A stretch of 64,000 nucleotides of DNA from an uncultured Rhizobium sp. (GCA_945952415.1 CAMFIF010000015.1:1-64000), one strand, 5' to 3'; counted from the stretch's first letter, positions 1-7,400 are shown. A program made the numbers and translations. Notes: a model not told the origin generated them from the letters alone.

Positions 1-10
1 GGAAATCCAC

Positions 11-982
11 TTAACGAAACGCCCGAAACTGTTCAGACAAACCGAGCCAGCTCTGAGTGAATGTCATGTGGACCGCGCTGATTGGACCCTCTGGCCATTC
101 TGCTGCCTCTCCCTCGGTGAATAGGCCACCGCCGCCATCCCGAAAGCTTGCGAACTGAGCATTATCTACGACCAGCCCTATGAAGTTGTCGTTGCCACGG
201 AAGGTCGTCCTGCGTTTCGACATCGTCTGGTTAGCCGTTACCTGTAGTAGTTCGTCAATAGTAAAGGACCAGTCGTCCGAGCCGCCGCAAATGGCATCAC
301 GGCCGCAAGCTGGATTTCCAGTAGCCATGCCAGCAAGATAAGAAGCAAGCGAAGCAGTGAATCGGAACCAAGGTTTGGTATCTAAAGGGACCTCATGCCG
401 CCATTCTGGAGGGGTGCTCTTAAGATCGATACCTCCATATTCGGTCGAGAATCGTGGCGAACCAACCTGAGGCATCCCCTCAAAGTCACGGCTGCGGTTG
501 TTATAGAGCATTTTGTTCACAAATGTAAAAACCGGTCGCCAAGCGAGCAGCTCGTGCTGAACCCATTCTTGCCCCGAAGGGCTAATGGCACCACTCTTAA
601 GCATCTTCGCTTGGACAAGTGCCGCACGTCGTTCTGTGACATTCGTCGCGGGATCGACATGGTCAAAAACAATTAGTAAGTCAGCAAGCTCGCATTGCCT
701 TACTTTGGGTCCGCCGGAGAAATTGGGATGCGGCACAGGAGCGAAGGTCACTTGCGGGGCCGAGTGACAGAACACTGCTTTCAAATCGATGCCGTAACCA
801 GCGTTCTTTAGAGTGGGGGCCCACGCTGCAGCAATTTGATCAAACCCGTCAAGTGTCATCGTACGCACGGCCGTAACCTCGCCGGAAGGCTTAGCTGTGC
901 GAGTGCCGCCTCGAGCCAGTACTTTAGCAATGACAGGATCAGCATCGATGGCAAGGGAATTACTGAGCGAGAAAGGTAGCAT
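11..982 (-). CDS. Hypothetical protein, possible PD-(D/E)XK nuclease fold
   Basis: A complete 323-residue frame that I cannot assign to a named family. Residues 98-106 read ELADLLIVF and residues 121-126 read ALVQAK. A conserved-looking Asp (D101) followed about 22 residues later by Q124-x-K126 on a hydrophobic strand is the spacing seen in PD-(D/E)XK nucleases of the QxK variant. No signal peptide or membrane segment is seen. The ATG at 982 has a weak purine-rich AAGGCG about 7 bases upstream. It lies in accessory DNA beside a broken gene and an IS element. The nuclease assignment is inference from one motif; the reading frame itself is convincing. Confidence 0.6.
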   Translation of the reverse strand: MLPFSLSNSLAIDADPVIAKVLARGGTRTAKPSGEVTAVRTMTLDGFDQIAAAWAPTLKNAGYGIDLKAVFCHSAPQVTFAPVPHPNFSGGPKVRQCELADLLIVFDHVDPATNVTERRAALVQAKMLKSGAISPSGQEWVQHELLAWRPVFTFVNKMLYNNRSRDFEGMPQVGSPRFSTEYGGIDLKSTPPEWRHEVPLDTKPWFRFTASLASYLAGMATGNPACGRDAICGGSDDWSFTIDELLQVTANQTMSKRRTTFRGNDNFIGLVVDNAQFASFRDGGGGLFTEGEAAEWPEGPISAVHMTFTQSWLGLSEQFRAFR

Positions 983-1066
983 CTTACGCCTTTAATATGG
1001 TGGCTGAAGATATCATGCTAGGAATGCACACAGCTTGTGAAGGCGGTAGTTCAGTGGTCGTAGTGA

Positions 1067-1358
1067 TCAATAAGCCCACCTGCATCCGCCGCCAATTCCC
1101 ATTCCGTTAAAGCGAGGTAGGACCGGCATCAAATCATAAGGGTGACGCCAACCAGGCATGGAGCTAATCCTGCTCTTCCACGCAGCGATTGAGGGGACGT
1201 GGCTACTATCGATGCCCGTTTCCTCAGGCCTGAACGCATAACAGCCAGAGACATGTCGGCGATTGTTAGACGATCACCAACCATGAATGGGTGCTTGTTC
1301 AGGTGTTGCTCAACAATTCCACGGGCGCCGCCTTACCAAGGCAGTCCGGCGTCGGCGT
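1067..1358 (-). pseudogene. Glutathione S-transferase, C-terminal remnant, frameshifted and cut by an IS
   Basis: Translation of the minus strand gives the typical C-terminal half of a glutathione S-transferase: GIVEQHLNKHPFMVGDRLTI followed by ADMSLAV, the family's helix around the conserved Asp. The frame then shifts once, and a second frame continues with HVPSIAAWKSRISSMPGW and RHPYDLMP to a stop at 1067-1069, matching the usual C-terminus. The upstream end is cut exactly at the left end of the IS481 element at 1359. No N-terminal half is found on the other side of the element, so sequence was also deleted. It cannot make a functional enzyme. Confidence 0.75.
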
Positions 1359-1384
1359 TGTCCGACCTGAGAGATAGGTGACAG
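1359..1384 (+). repeat. Left terminal inverted repeat of the IS481 element
   Basis: Begins TGTCCGACC and pairs with the right end at 2631-2657, read on the opposite strand. The match has a few substitutions and one indel. Confidence 0.85.
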
Positions 1385-1432
1385 AACGTACCGGAGACAT
1401 GGGTAACACTTTTCGTTTTGCGGGAGGTGTTG

Positions 1433-2623
1433 ATGCCGTGGAGAGAGACTTCGGTCATGGATGAACGTCTGCGCTTTGTCGCCCGTTTGCTGGAGGGCGA
1501 GGGAATGAGCGAGGTGTGCCGGGACTTCGGCATATCGCGCAAGACCGGCTACAAGATCTTCAACCGCTATAAGGACGAGGGGCTCGAGGCTCTGACGGAT
1601 CGGTCACGCCGTCCCGTGCGCCATGCCAACCAACTGCCCGATCCCGTCGAGGCGATGATCGTGCGGCTAAAGAAAGAAAAGCCGCATTGGGGCGCACGCA
1701 AGATCCGTGAGCTTTTGGTGAGGAAACTGGCCGGCGATGTCCGTATTCCGGCCAAGAGCACGGTCCACGCCGTCCTCGACCGGCACGGGCTCGTGGCGCA
1801 GGCGCGCAGGCGCACGCGACACAAGGCTGAGGGCACTGCCCTGTCGGAGGCCTTGCAGGCCAACGACCTCTGGTGTGCCGACTTCAAGGGTGAGTTCAAG
1901 CTCGGCAACGGTCGCTACTGTTACCCGCTGACGGTGACCGACCAGGCGACACGCTACCTTCTGGCCTGCGAGGCCTTCGAATCGACGCGCGAGGTGGGCG
2001 TCATCGAAGCCTTCCGCCGCCTCTTTGCCGAGCATGGCCTGCCGCGGGCAATCCGCTCCGACAACGGCCTGCCGTTTGCCTCGCCGAACGGGCTCTACAA
2101 TCTCTCGAAGCTCTCGGTCTTCTGGCTGAGGCTGGGCATTGCTGTCGAGCGCATCAAGCCCGGCCATCCGCAACAGAACGGCCGTCACGAGCGTATGCAC
2201 CTGACGCTGAAGAAGGAGACGACCCGCCCGGCCGGCCGCACGCTTCTTCAGCAACAGGCGAAGTTCGATGAATTCGTCAGCGAATTCAATCTTGAGCGAC
2301 CCCATGAGGCCATCGGGATGAAGGTGCCCGCCGATCTCTATGCAAATGCGTCTTCCCGGCCATATCTGGGCCTGCCAGAGCTCGACTATCCCTTCCACGA
2401 CCGCGAGATCGTCATCACCAATTGCGGGCGCGCATGCCTGCACCGCAAAAAGATCAACATCTCGACCGTGCTGGCCGGACAGAAACTGGGAATAAAGGAG
2501 GTCGACGACGGCATATGGCTCGTCAGCTTCATGCACTATGATCTAGGCTATATCGACCTGGAACAGAGAACCTTGCAAACCATCGACAATCCGTTCGGCA
2601 CGAGATTGTCACCCATGTCTTAG
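1433..2623 (+). CDS. IS481-family DDE transposase
   Basis: A 396-residue transposase. An N-terminal helix-turn-helix (about residues 10-60, containing VCRDFGISRKTGY) is followed by an rve-type integrase core. The catalytic triad is visible as D150 (LWCADFKG), D210 (IRSDNGLPF) and E253 (QQNGRHERMH). The ATG at 1433 is preferred over an upstream codon at 1418 because GGGAGGT sits 6 bases before it. The frame is intact from start to stop and lies between matching inverted repeats, so the element may still be active. The product would catalyse cut and joining of the IS ends. Confidence 0.92.
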   Translation: MPWRETSVMDERLRFVARLLEGEGMSEVCRDFGISRKTGYKIFNRYKDEGLEALTDRSRRPVRHANQLPDPVEAMIVRLKKEKPHWGARKIRELLVRKLAGDVRIPAKSTVHAVLDRHGLVAQARRRTRHKAEGTALSEALQANDLWCADFKGEFKLGNGRYCYPLTVTDQATRYLLACEAFESTREVGVIEAFRRLFAEHGLPRAIRSDNGLPFASPNGLYNLSKLSVFWLRLGIAVERIKPGHPQQNGRHERMHLTLKKETTRPAGRTLLQQQAKFDEFVSEFNLERPHEAIGMKVPADLYANASSRPYLGLPELDYPFHDREIVITNCGRACLHRKKINISTVLAGQKLGIKEVDDGIWLVSFMHYDLGYIDLEQRTLQTIDNPFGTRLSPMS

Positions 2624-2630
2624 GTACAAA

Positions 2631-2657
2631 CTGTTACCTATGTCTCCGGGTCGGACA
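2631..2657 (-). repeat. Right terminal inverted repeat of the IS481 element
   Basis: Reads TGTCCGACC inward on the minus strand from 2657 and matches the left end at 1359-1384. Confidence 0.85.
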
Positions 2658-2667
2658 CGTGCAGGAA

Positions 2668-2962
2668 TGGCGTCCACGAGAGGATTCGAACCTCCGACCC
2701 CAGGATTCATACCACTTCGACTTTCGCCGCCGCTTGCGCGTTCGTGGTCTGGACTGTCCCTTCACCATTGGCATGAAGCCGTTAGGTGCCGCCCGTCCAG
2801 TCTCTACACACTTCCCCGGAAGTCTCCGGGGTTTGGCTCGGGATTGGCATGCTGGAAGACCAGCGAAGCGTCCCCCGACTTTGAGCGGATTGATTGTATA
2901 GGTTTCCCAGTACAACCCCCAATTGAGGAATCCTGTGCTCTATCCTGCTGAGCTACGTGGAC
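2668..2962 (-). tRNA. tRNA-Arg(CCT) interrupted by a group I intron
   Basis: The 5' exon (2962-2926) begins GTCCACG and carries a standard D-arm. The 3' exon (2707-2668) carries the T-arm GGAGGTTCGAATCC, the acceptor CGTGGAC, a discriminator G and an encoded CCA. Joining the exons restores a perfect 5-bp anticodon stem CAGGA/TCCTG around the 7-base loop TTCCTAA, so the anticodon is CCT. The 218-base interruption falls directly after the third anticodon base. A self-splicing group I intron in tRNA-Arg(CCU) is documented for Agrobacterium, which supports the reading. The IS481 element ends 10 bp past the 3' end. Confidence 0.93.
2708..2925 (-). ncRNA. Self-splicing group I intron in the tRNA anticodon loop
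   Basis: The 5' exon ends in TTCCT and the intron opens CAATTGGGGG. The GGGGG can pair with the exon as the internal guide, leaving the U-G wobble expected at the 5' splice site with CAATT as P1 loop. The intron ends in G (complement of 2708). The core has a clear P5-like hairpin (CCCCGGA/TCCGGGG) and P7-like segments AGACTGGAC and ACAGTCCAG, placed as in group I R and S elements. At 218 nt it is too short to encode a homing endonuclease. Splicing activity is inferred, not shown. Confidence 0.88.
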
Positions 2963-3336
2963 CCGCAGGCGTTTGCTGGATCTGGATAACTTATCCGTAC
3001 TCGCCGGGCAACCCCAAACTTGAGCTGATAGCCCAACTCGCTGCGTAGGCGTGGCTTCGTGACTGCCGGCCGAGCGTGCTGAGAGTTCATGGAGAGTCGA
3101 ATCCTAGAAGTCCGAAGACTTGCCCGATTTTGCTCGGTGTTGTCCCTTATGGCTCGCTCAAATGCCTGACAGAGACGCTTCACGTCATCGTCAGCATCGT
3201 TTGATTTTTGTATGTCATCGAAGTCCTGGAGCATGTCAGCCACCGGAAAGCGCATGGCATGCCCGCAACAGCTAACAGCTTGGATTGATAACGTCAGGTT
3301 CCGTATCAGGCGTCGCAGGTCATCATCAGAAAGCAT
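2953..3336 (-). CDS. Small hypothetical protein, uncertain
   Basis: A 127-codon frame from an ATG at 3336. The first 80 or so residues look protein-like (acidic, helical). The C-terminal third is Arg-rich and runs into the 5' end of the tRNA gene, where the stop lies inside tRNA sequence, so the original gene may have been longer or differently ended. No good Shine-Dalgarno sequence precedes it and no family is recognised. It may be a decayed gene. Confidence 0.3.
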   Translation of the reverse strand: MLSDDDLRRLIRNLTLSIQAVSCCGHAMRFPVADMLQDFDDIQKSNDADDDVKRLCQAFERAIRDNTEQNRASLRTSRIRLSMNSQHARPAVTKPRLRSELGYQLKFGVARRVRISYPDPANACGST

Positions 3337-3407
3337 TTTGTAAGGGGCTTTTCAGAGCAGCTTTGCCAATCATGTGGCTGATTAGACCCGAATCGGTTCT
3401 CGGTAAC

Positions 3408-4700
3408 CTATAGAGTTGAGGCAAACGCTCGCTCAAGCCACGCTTTCACATCCGCCGCCGTCCCGTACCCCGAGCGCACCAACAATGCGGCAATATCCGA
3501 TGCAGACATGACCAGGATAGGATGCTGGTCATCCTTTATCTCTTTGTATGCCTGCTGATCGACATATCCGGTGGTCACCAGGACGCCGAACTGCCGATGT
3601 CTTAGTCTGGATATCAGTCGCGACATATCTCGCACGCCTACAGCGTGGTTCAGCCCATAGCATTTGGCTTCGATTGCAAAGTCTACAAGAATTGCGCTCT
3701 CGCCGGAGCCGATCCGAAATTGGCCAACGGCATCACGCCCGCCATCTCTCGATCGCCGAGTCGCATCGAGAGAGGTTACGTCTGGCAGCATCATTCTAAC
3801 CAGTTCGGCAGCGCAAGATTCGAACCCATGCGGATCATCAGCAAAAAACCGATGAATGGTCTCAACAATCTCGAGGTCGCCGGCGCTCGACGGTAGCTGT
3901 TCTTGTCGTCGTCGATATTGGATCGTTCTTGGAGCGAGCAGGGGCATTATCCGCCCGGTTTCAACCCAAGCCTGCCATTCCGGAGGGGCGTGAGCATCAT
4001 GCGGCGAGCCGGCGATTATTCCTGTGAGCCACTTCCTTGATATGGTGACTGCCCGCAGGATCGTGAAGCGCGCGCGATAGTTTTGGAACCGACGATTGTC
4101 GCGCGTTCTCCAAATAGCCACGAGATCCTCCATTCCCGGCTGGCCAACAGTGCCGGGAACCGCGAGGCCGAGAAATATCACATCTCTCCGAACCCCCGCG
4201 GACGAGAAGACAAGGATTGGAGGAACTCGTGCGCGGCCATCCCGGCCGGCTTCAGCATCAGCAAACACTCGCTGCAGGATGGCGTTGCCGAACCGAGGCG
4301 TGTCGTGCAACTCGCGACCCGGCGTCTTGTTGTCACCATAGTAGGTGTAAATGCCCGTTTCTCGATCTAGTGAGTCAGGCCAGTCGGGATCTCGTTTGTT
4401 GGATGTGAGTGCCACGAGTTCCAGATTGTCGAGACGCCCACGATAGCGGAAGCCGCCCCCTGTGCTTACGCCCGCAAGACGCTTCTTGCCAGCTTCGAGG
4501 AATTCCTTTGACCAGCTATAATACAGGCTCTCGGCGATCCCTTCACGGCGGCATATCGCGGCAATGCTGTCCTCACCGCGCAGGCCTTCCAGCACGATGC
4601 GGATTTTGTCTTCTGCAGAATGGTGCTTGCGCGTCGCGCGGCGGATGTCCTTGATCGTCTTCTCTGCCGCCGATGTCTGCTGCCCGATTCTCTGTCTCAT
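3408..4700 (-). CDS. Restriction endonuclease with C-terminal Mrr-type catalytic domain, fused to an IS3 orfA N-terminus
   Basis: A 430-residue chimera. Residues 1-77 match the helix-turn-helix OrfA of IS3-family transposases (KIRIVLEGLRGEDSIAAICR, then SLYYSWSKEFLEAGKKRLAG). From about residue 80 it becomes a restriction enzyme: GGGFRYRG, then DPDWPDSLDRETGIYTYYGD and GRELHDTPRFGN, resembling the N-terminal domain of modification-dependent enzymes of the AspBHI type. The C-terminus has a PD-(D/E)XK core with D319/D323 (RDGGRDAVG) and E344-A-K346 (VDFAIEAKCYG), as in Mrr. The ATG at 4700 is preferred because AAGGAAG lies just upstream; a start at 4751 is also open. Domain identity is by motif recall; the fusion is directly visible. 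Confidence 0.8.
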   Translation of the reverse strand: MRQRIGQQTSAAEKTIKDIRRATRKHHSAEDKIRIVLEGLRGEDSIAAICRREGIAESLYYSWSKEFLEAGKKRLAGVSTGGGFRYRGRLDNLELVALTSNKRDPDWPDSLDRETGIYTYYGDNKTPGRELHDTPRFGNAILQRVFADAEAGRDGRARVPPILVFSSAGVRRDVIFLGLAVPGTVGQPGMEDLVAIWRTRDNRRFQNYRARFTILRAVTISRKWLTGIIAGSPHDAHAPPEWQAWVETGRIMPLLAPRTIQYRRRQEQLPSSAGDLEIVETIHRFFADDPHGFESCAAELVRMMLPDVTSLDATRRSRDGGRDAVGQFRIGSGESAILVDFAIEAKCYGLNHAVGVRDMSRLISRLRHRQFGVLVTTGYVDQQAYKEIKDDQHPILVMSASDIAALLVRSGYGTAADVKAWLERAFASTL

Positions 4701-4785
4701 TTTCGCTTCCTTTGATAGAGCTACGATGAGCCGAAAATCCTCTCTTCTCAATTAAGCCAGTTTGGTCTCAGGGGCGCTGATGTCG
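4470..4785 (-). mobile_element. IS3-family remnant (left end plus orfA 5' part)
   Basis: The first 77 codons of the restriction gene are IS3 orfA sequence, and the DNA upstream to about 4780 is probably the IS left end with its promoter. No orfB and no right end are present between 3408 and 4785, so only a fragment remains. The outer boundary is placed near 4780 because an unrelated open frame on the plus strand begins right there; it is approximate. Confidence 0.6.
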
Positions 4786-4900
4786 GACAAGCAGATTTGC
4801 TGCCATAGCCAATCAATTTTCGCTTACGACGAACCGTTCGGATAGATCGCTGCGGCTGTTTCTGCGCAGTCACGACTTCGGGCAAACCCGGCCACTTGAA

Positions 4901-5398
4901 TTGGAAAGTTTTGTCGCCGGCCAGAAGCGCTTCGATTCTGCAATGGAGGTGACGAGGTTCGCGTTTTTTCTCAATCGACGCATTAGTGAGGGCCTTCTAC
5001 TTGGCAAGCCGTTCGCGGATACCCGCGTTCGTCGCCGGCTTTCGTTAAAGGGGCTACACTACGACCCGCGAAATCGAGTTGTCGTCCAAGGAGTCGAGAC
5101 GTCGCTGCTTACAGCAGAGTCGAAAAATAACCTTGTCCGACAGGTCAATTCCACCCTCAGCGGAAACGTGCTTGAATCCTTCGACCTGGTTGAAGGTCTC
5201 CCGCGAGAAAAATCGACCTATCGTCACTCGGCTGTAGCCTCGGCCGGCGAAAAGCTCTTGGATCTGCGGAGCAAGGAAGTCTATGCAGCGGCCCTAACTG
5301 GTACCGCAGTTATTTTTGGATCGAAGGCTGAGGTGATAGAGGAGACGCTGTCGCATTTCTCGGGACGTTTCGAAAAATTCGGAGCTGAAGACGCATGA
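4901..5398 (+). CDS. Hypothetical protein, first gene of a coupled pair, probably 5'-truncated
   Basis: No family recognised. The first possible start is a TTG at 4901 without a good ribosome site, and the first ATG is at 4943. The frame stays open, with protein-like codon use, from 4901 back to 4781, where it meets the IS3 remnant; an in-frame stop lies at 4778. This suggests that the IS removed the true N-terminus. The remaining 165 residues are soluble, with a mixed alpha/beta pattern and no catalytic motif that I can name. Its stop overlaps the start of the HEPN-like gene by four bases (ATGA), so the two were translated together. Confidence 0.6.
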   Translation: MESFVAGQKRFDSAMEVTRFAFFLNRRISEGLLLGKPFADTRVRRRLSLKGLHYDPRNRVVVQGVETSLLTAESKNNLVRQVNSTLSGNVLESFDLVEGLPREKSTYRHSAVASAGEKLLDLRSKEVYAAALTGTAVIFGSKAEVIEETLSHFSGRFEKFGAEDA

Positions 5399-5838
5399 AG
5401 AACCTGCAGAAGCGCCTCAGTACGACCATCATGCTGGTGAAATCCTCTACGGCATTCGCGGACCCCGCTGTTAAACAGTCGGTGATTGAGGAACTTCGTG
5501 AGATCTCAAGGGCCGCTAATCTCCAACCCTTGAATCGCCGACGTCTTCTAGTCGTTCTGCACCTTGCCCGATCCTTAGAAACATCCCTTCGAGCTGTCGT
5601 GGACAGCAACGGAATTGTTGTGCCACCGGAGAAACGAGGAATGGGAGGCTATCTTACCGCGCTGGCCGCTCATACGCCGCCGCTTGTAACCCAATCAGTC
5701 AGGCACAACTGCATCCGTGACGTCACGAGACTCAGAAATCGGATCGCTCACGCGGCGGGCGGCTATCCGAGGGATGACGGCCTCGTTGAAGCAACCGCGC
5801 AAGCTGCCCACGCGTGCCTTGCGTTGATCCTGAGGTAG
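5395..5838 (+). CDS. HEPN-domain protein, candidate ribonuclease effector
   Basis: A 147-residue, mostly helical protein. Residues 114-119 read RNRIAH, the R-x4-H motif that forms the active site of HEPN ribonucleases, preceded by the helix IRDVTRL and followed by AGGYP. A second long helix, LLVVLHLARSLETSLRAVV, lies at 51-69. HEPN proteins are known as toxin or abortive-infection RNases and often pair with an upstream partner. Here the start overlaps the upstream gene's stop (ATGA), so translational coupling is likely. RNase activity and toxin role are inferred from the motif and the pairing. Confidence 0.65.
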   Translation: MKNLQKRLSTTIMLVKSSTAFADPAVKQSVIEELREISRAANLQPLNRRRLLVVLHLARSLETSLRAVVDSNGIVVPPEKRGMGGYLTALAAHTPPLVTQSVRHNCIRDVTRLRNRIAHAAGGYPRDDGLVEATAQAAHACLALILR

Positions 5839-6135
5839 TCGAAGCGATCTTGAGTGGAATGATCGCTCGCTGAGAAAGTTCATGCCCTGGCGGGGCATGA
5901 GTCGAGACATTTTCAGCGCGCTTCCGTCTCCAGGAACAATACTCTGAACATTAAGTGATAGCGTCCGCGCCGTTCCGCCTCGATCATTATCGCTGGAAGG
6001 CAGAGTTGGCGCCCATCGCTACGCAAGATCAATAGTTGGAAGGAATGTGTTTTGCGATCGGTAAATTTACTAGTGGCGCGGGCACCAACAGCGCCTAGTT
6101 CATGACAGAAACCGGTAAACTTTCCGCCCTTAAAG
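5839..6135. other. Gene-free stretch between the HEPN gene and the tRNA remnant
   Basis: About 300 bases with no convincing frame on either strand. It contains a short inverted repeat (GCCCTGGCGGGGC near 5885) directly after the HEPN gene that could act as a weak terminator. No other signal recognised. Confidence 0.4.
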
Positions 6136-6163
6136 TTGCTCTATCCTGCTGAGCTACGGGACC
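6136..6163 (-). pseudogene. 5' half of a tRNA gene (relic)
   Basis: Read on the minus strand from 6163 it starts GGTCCCG and continues with a D-arm TAGCTCAGCAGGATAGAGC identical to that of tRNA-Arg(CCT) at 2962. After GAGCAAC the sequence diverges and no anticodon stem, T-arm or 3' acceptor follows. A promoter-like TTGGCG-N17-TATTGA remains upstream (around 6205-6177). The acceptor differs from that of the tRNA at 2668-2962, so it derives from another tRNA gene. It marks the junction between accessory DNA and the core genes to its right. Confidence 0.7.
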
Positions 6164-6239
6164 ACTTGGGAAGGTTCAATACAGAATAGCCGGCCTTTCG
6201 CCAAGCCCCCTAATCCGGAGGCTCGGGTCGGGGCGGTCG

Positions 6240-7400
6240 TCAGGCCAGGCGGTTTTCGGCGAGCTTCACCCAATAGGAAATGCCGTGGGGAATGATCTCG
6301 TCGTTGAAATCGTAATTCGGGTTGTGAAGGTTGGCGCTTTCGCCATTGCCGAGGAAGATGAAGGCGCCGGGGCGTGCATTGAGCATGTAGGAAAAATCCT
6401 CGCCGCCCATCATCGGATCGGTTTCCGGATCGACCTTGTCCAGACCGGCAATCGCCGTTGCCGCTTCGATGGCATGGGCGGTTTCTGCGGCGTGGTTGAC
6501 GGTGACCGGATAGTTCCTGACATAGCGCACCTCCGCCTCCGCCAGATGGGCAGCCGCCAGGCCTGCGGCGATCTCGCGCAGGCGCTTTTCTGCGAGATCG
6601 CGCATTTCCGGTTTCAGGGTCCGCACGGTCCCGCCGAAGGTCGCGGCGTCGGGGATGATGTTGCTCGCAAAGCCGGCATTGAACTTGGTCACCGAGACGA
6701 CGATCGACTGGAGCGGATCGGCATTGCGGGAGGCGATGAGCTGGAGGCTCGAAATCATCTGCGTGGCAATGGCAATCGGATCGACGGTGCGGTGCGGCTG
6801 GGCCGCATGGCCGCCGCGGCCGGTAACGGTGATGCTGAATTCATCCGTGGAGGCCATGATCGGCCCCTTGCGGATGGCAAATTCGCCGGCGGGCAGGCCA
6901 GGGAGATTGTGCAGCCCATAGACTTCGGCAATGCCGAACCGTTCCATCATGCCATCCTGAACCATCAGGTTTCCACCGCCGCCACCCTCTTCGGCGGGCT
7001 GGAAGATCACGGCCACGCTGCCGGCGAAGTTCCGGGTTTCCGCCAGATACTTGGCGGCACCGAGAAGCATGGCCGTGTGGCCATCATGGCCGCAGGCATG
7101 CATTTTGCCCGCGACAGTCGAGGACCAGGGCTTGCCCGTCGTCTCGTTGAGGGGAAGGGCATCCATGTCGGCGCGGAGTCCGATGGTCCGGTTTCCGGGA
7201 CGATGGCCGCGGATAATTCCGACGACGCCGGTCCGGCCGATGCCGGGAACCACTTCGTCGCAGCCGAATTCGCGCAGCTTGTCGGCCACGAAGGCAGCCG
7301 TTTTCACCACGTCGAACAGGAGTTCCGGATGCTTGTGGATCTGGCGTCGCCAGCTCGTCACTTCGTCCTGGAGTTCAGCCGCGCGGTTCAAGATTGGCAT
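6240..7400 (-). CDS. M20 family amidohydrolase (hippurate hydrolase-like)
   Basis: A 386-residue cytosolic metal-dependent amidohydrolase that hydrolyses N-acyl amino acids; the exact substrate cannot be read from sequence. Metal-binding motifs of the HipO/IAA-amino acid hydrolase group are present: GLRADMDALP, MHACGHDGHTAMLLG and AEEGGGGG, plus GGEDFSYML near the C-terminus. Length is normal for the family. It starts at an ATG at 7400, divergent from the carboxypeptidase gene, and is the first core gene right of the accessory segment. Confidence 0.9.
   Translation of the reverse strand: MPILNRAAELQDEVTSWRRQIHKHPELLFDVVKTAAFVADKLREFGCDEVVPGIGRTGVVGIIRGHRPGNRTIGLRADMDALPLNETTGKPWSSTVAGKMHACGHDGHTAMLLGAAKYLAETRNFAGSVAVIFQPAEEGGGGGNLMVQDGMMERFGIAEVYGLHNLPGLPAGEFAIRKGPIMASTDEFSITVTGRGGHAAQPHRTVDPIAIATQMISSLQLIASRNADPLQSIVVSVTKFNAGFASNIIPDAATFGGTVRTLKPEMRDLAEKRLREIAAGLAAAHLAEAEVRYVRNYPVTVNHAAETAHAIEAATAIAGLDKVDPETDPMMGGEDFSYMLNARPGAFIFLGNGESANLHNPNYDFNDEIIPHGISYWVKLAENRLA

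Larger units (their letters stand above)
1359..2657 (+). mobile_element. Complete IS481-family insertion sequence, 1299 bp
   Basis: Both ends start with TGTCCGACC reading inward, and the similarity continues for about 26 bases with one indel. Further GAGACAT-type repeats lie inside both ends. A single transposase gene fills the interior. The trinucleotide CGT occurs immediately outside each end (1356-1358 and 2658-2660), which may be a short target duplication but could be chance. The element cuts a glutathione S-transferase gene on its left and ends 10 bp from the 3' end of the tRNA-Arg gene on its right. Confidence 0.85.

Noticed and set aside
2640..2951. Short open frames overlapping the split tRNA-Arg
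   Set aside because: They cover tRNA exons and intron core; the intron is too short for a homing endonuclease and the frames show no such motif.
6100..6163. The tRNA relic as a complete, unusual tRNA
   Set aside because: An AACTTT/AAAGTT stem follows the D-arm, but the loop would be 8 bases and neither a T-arm nor a matching 3' acceptor is found.
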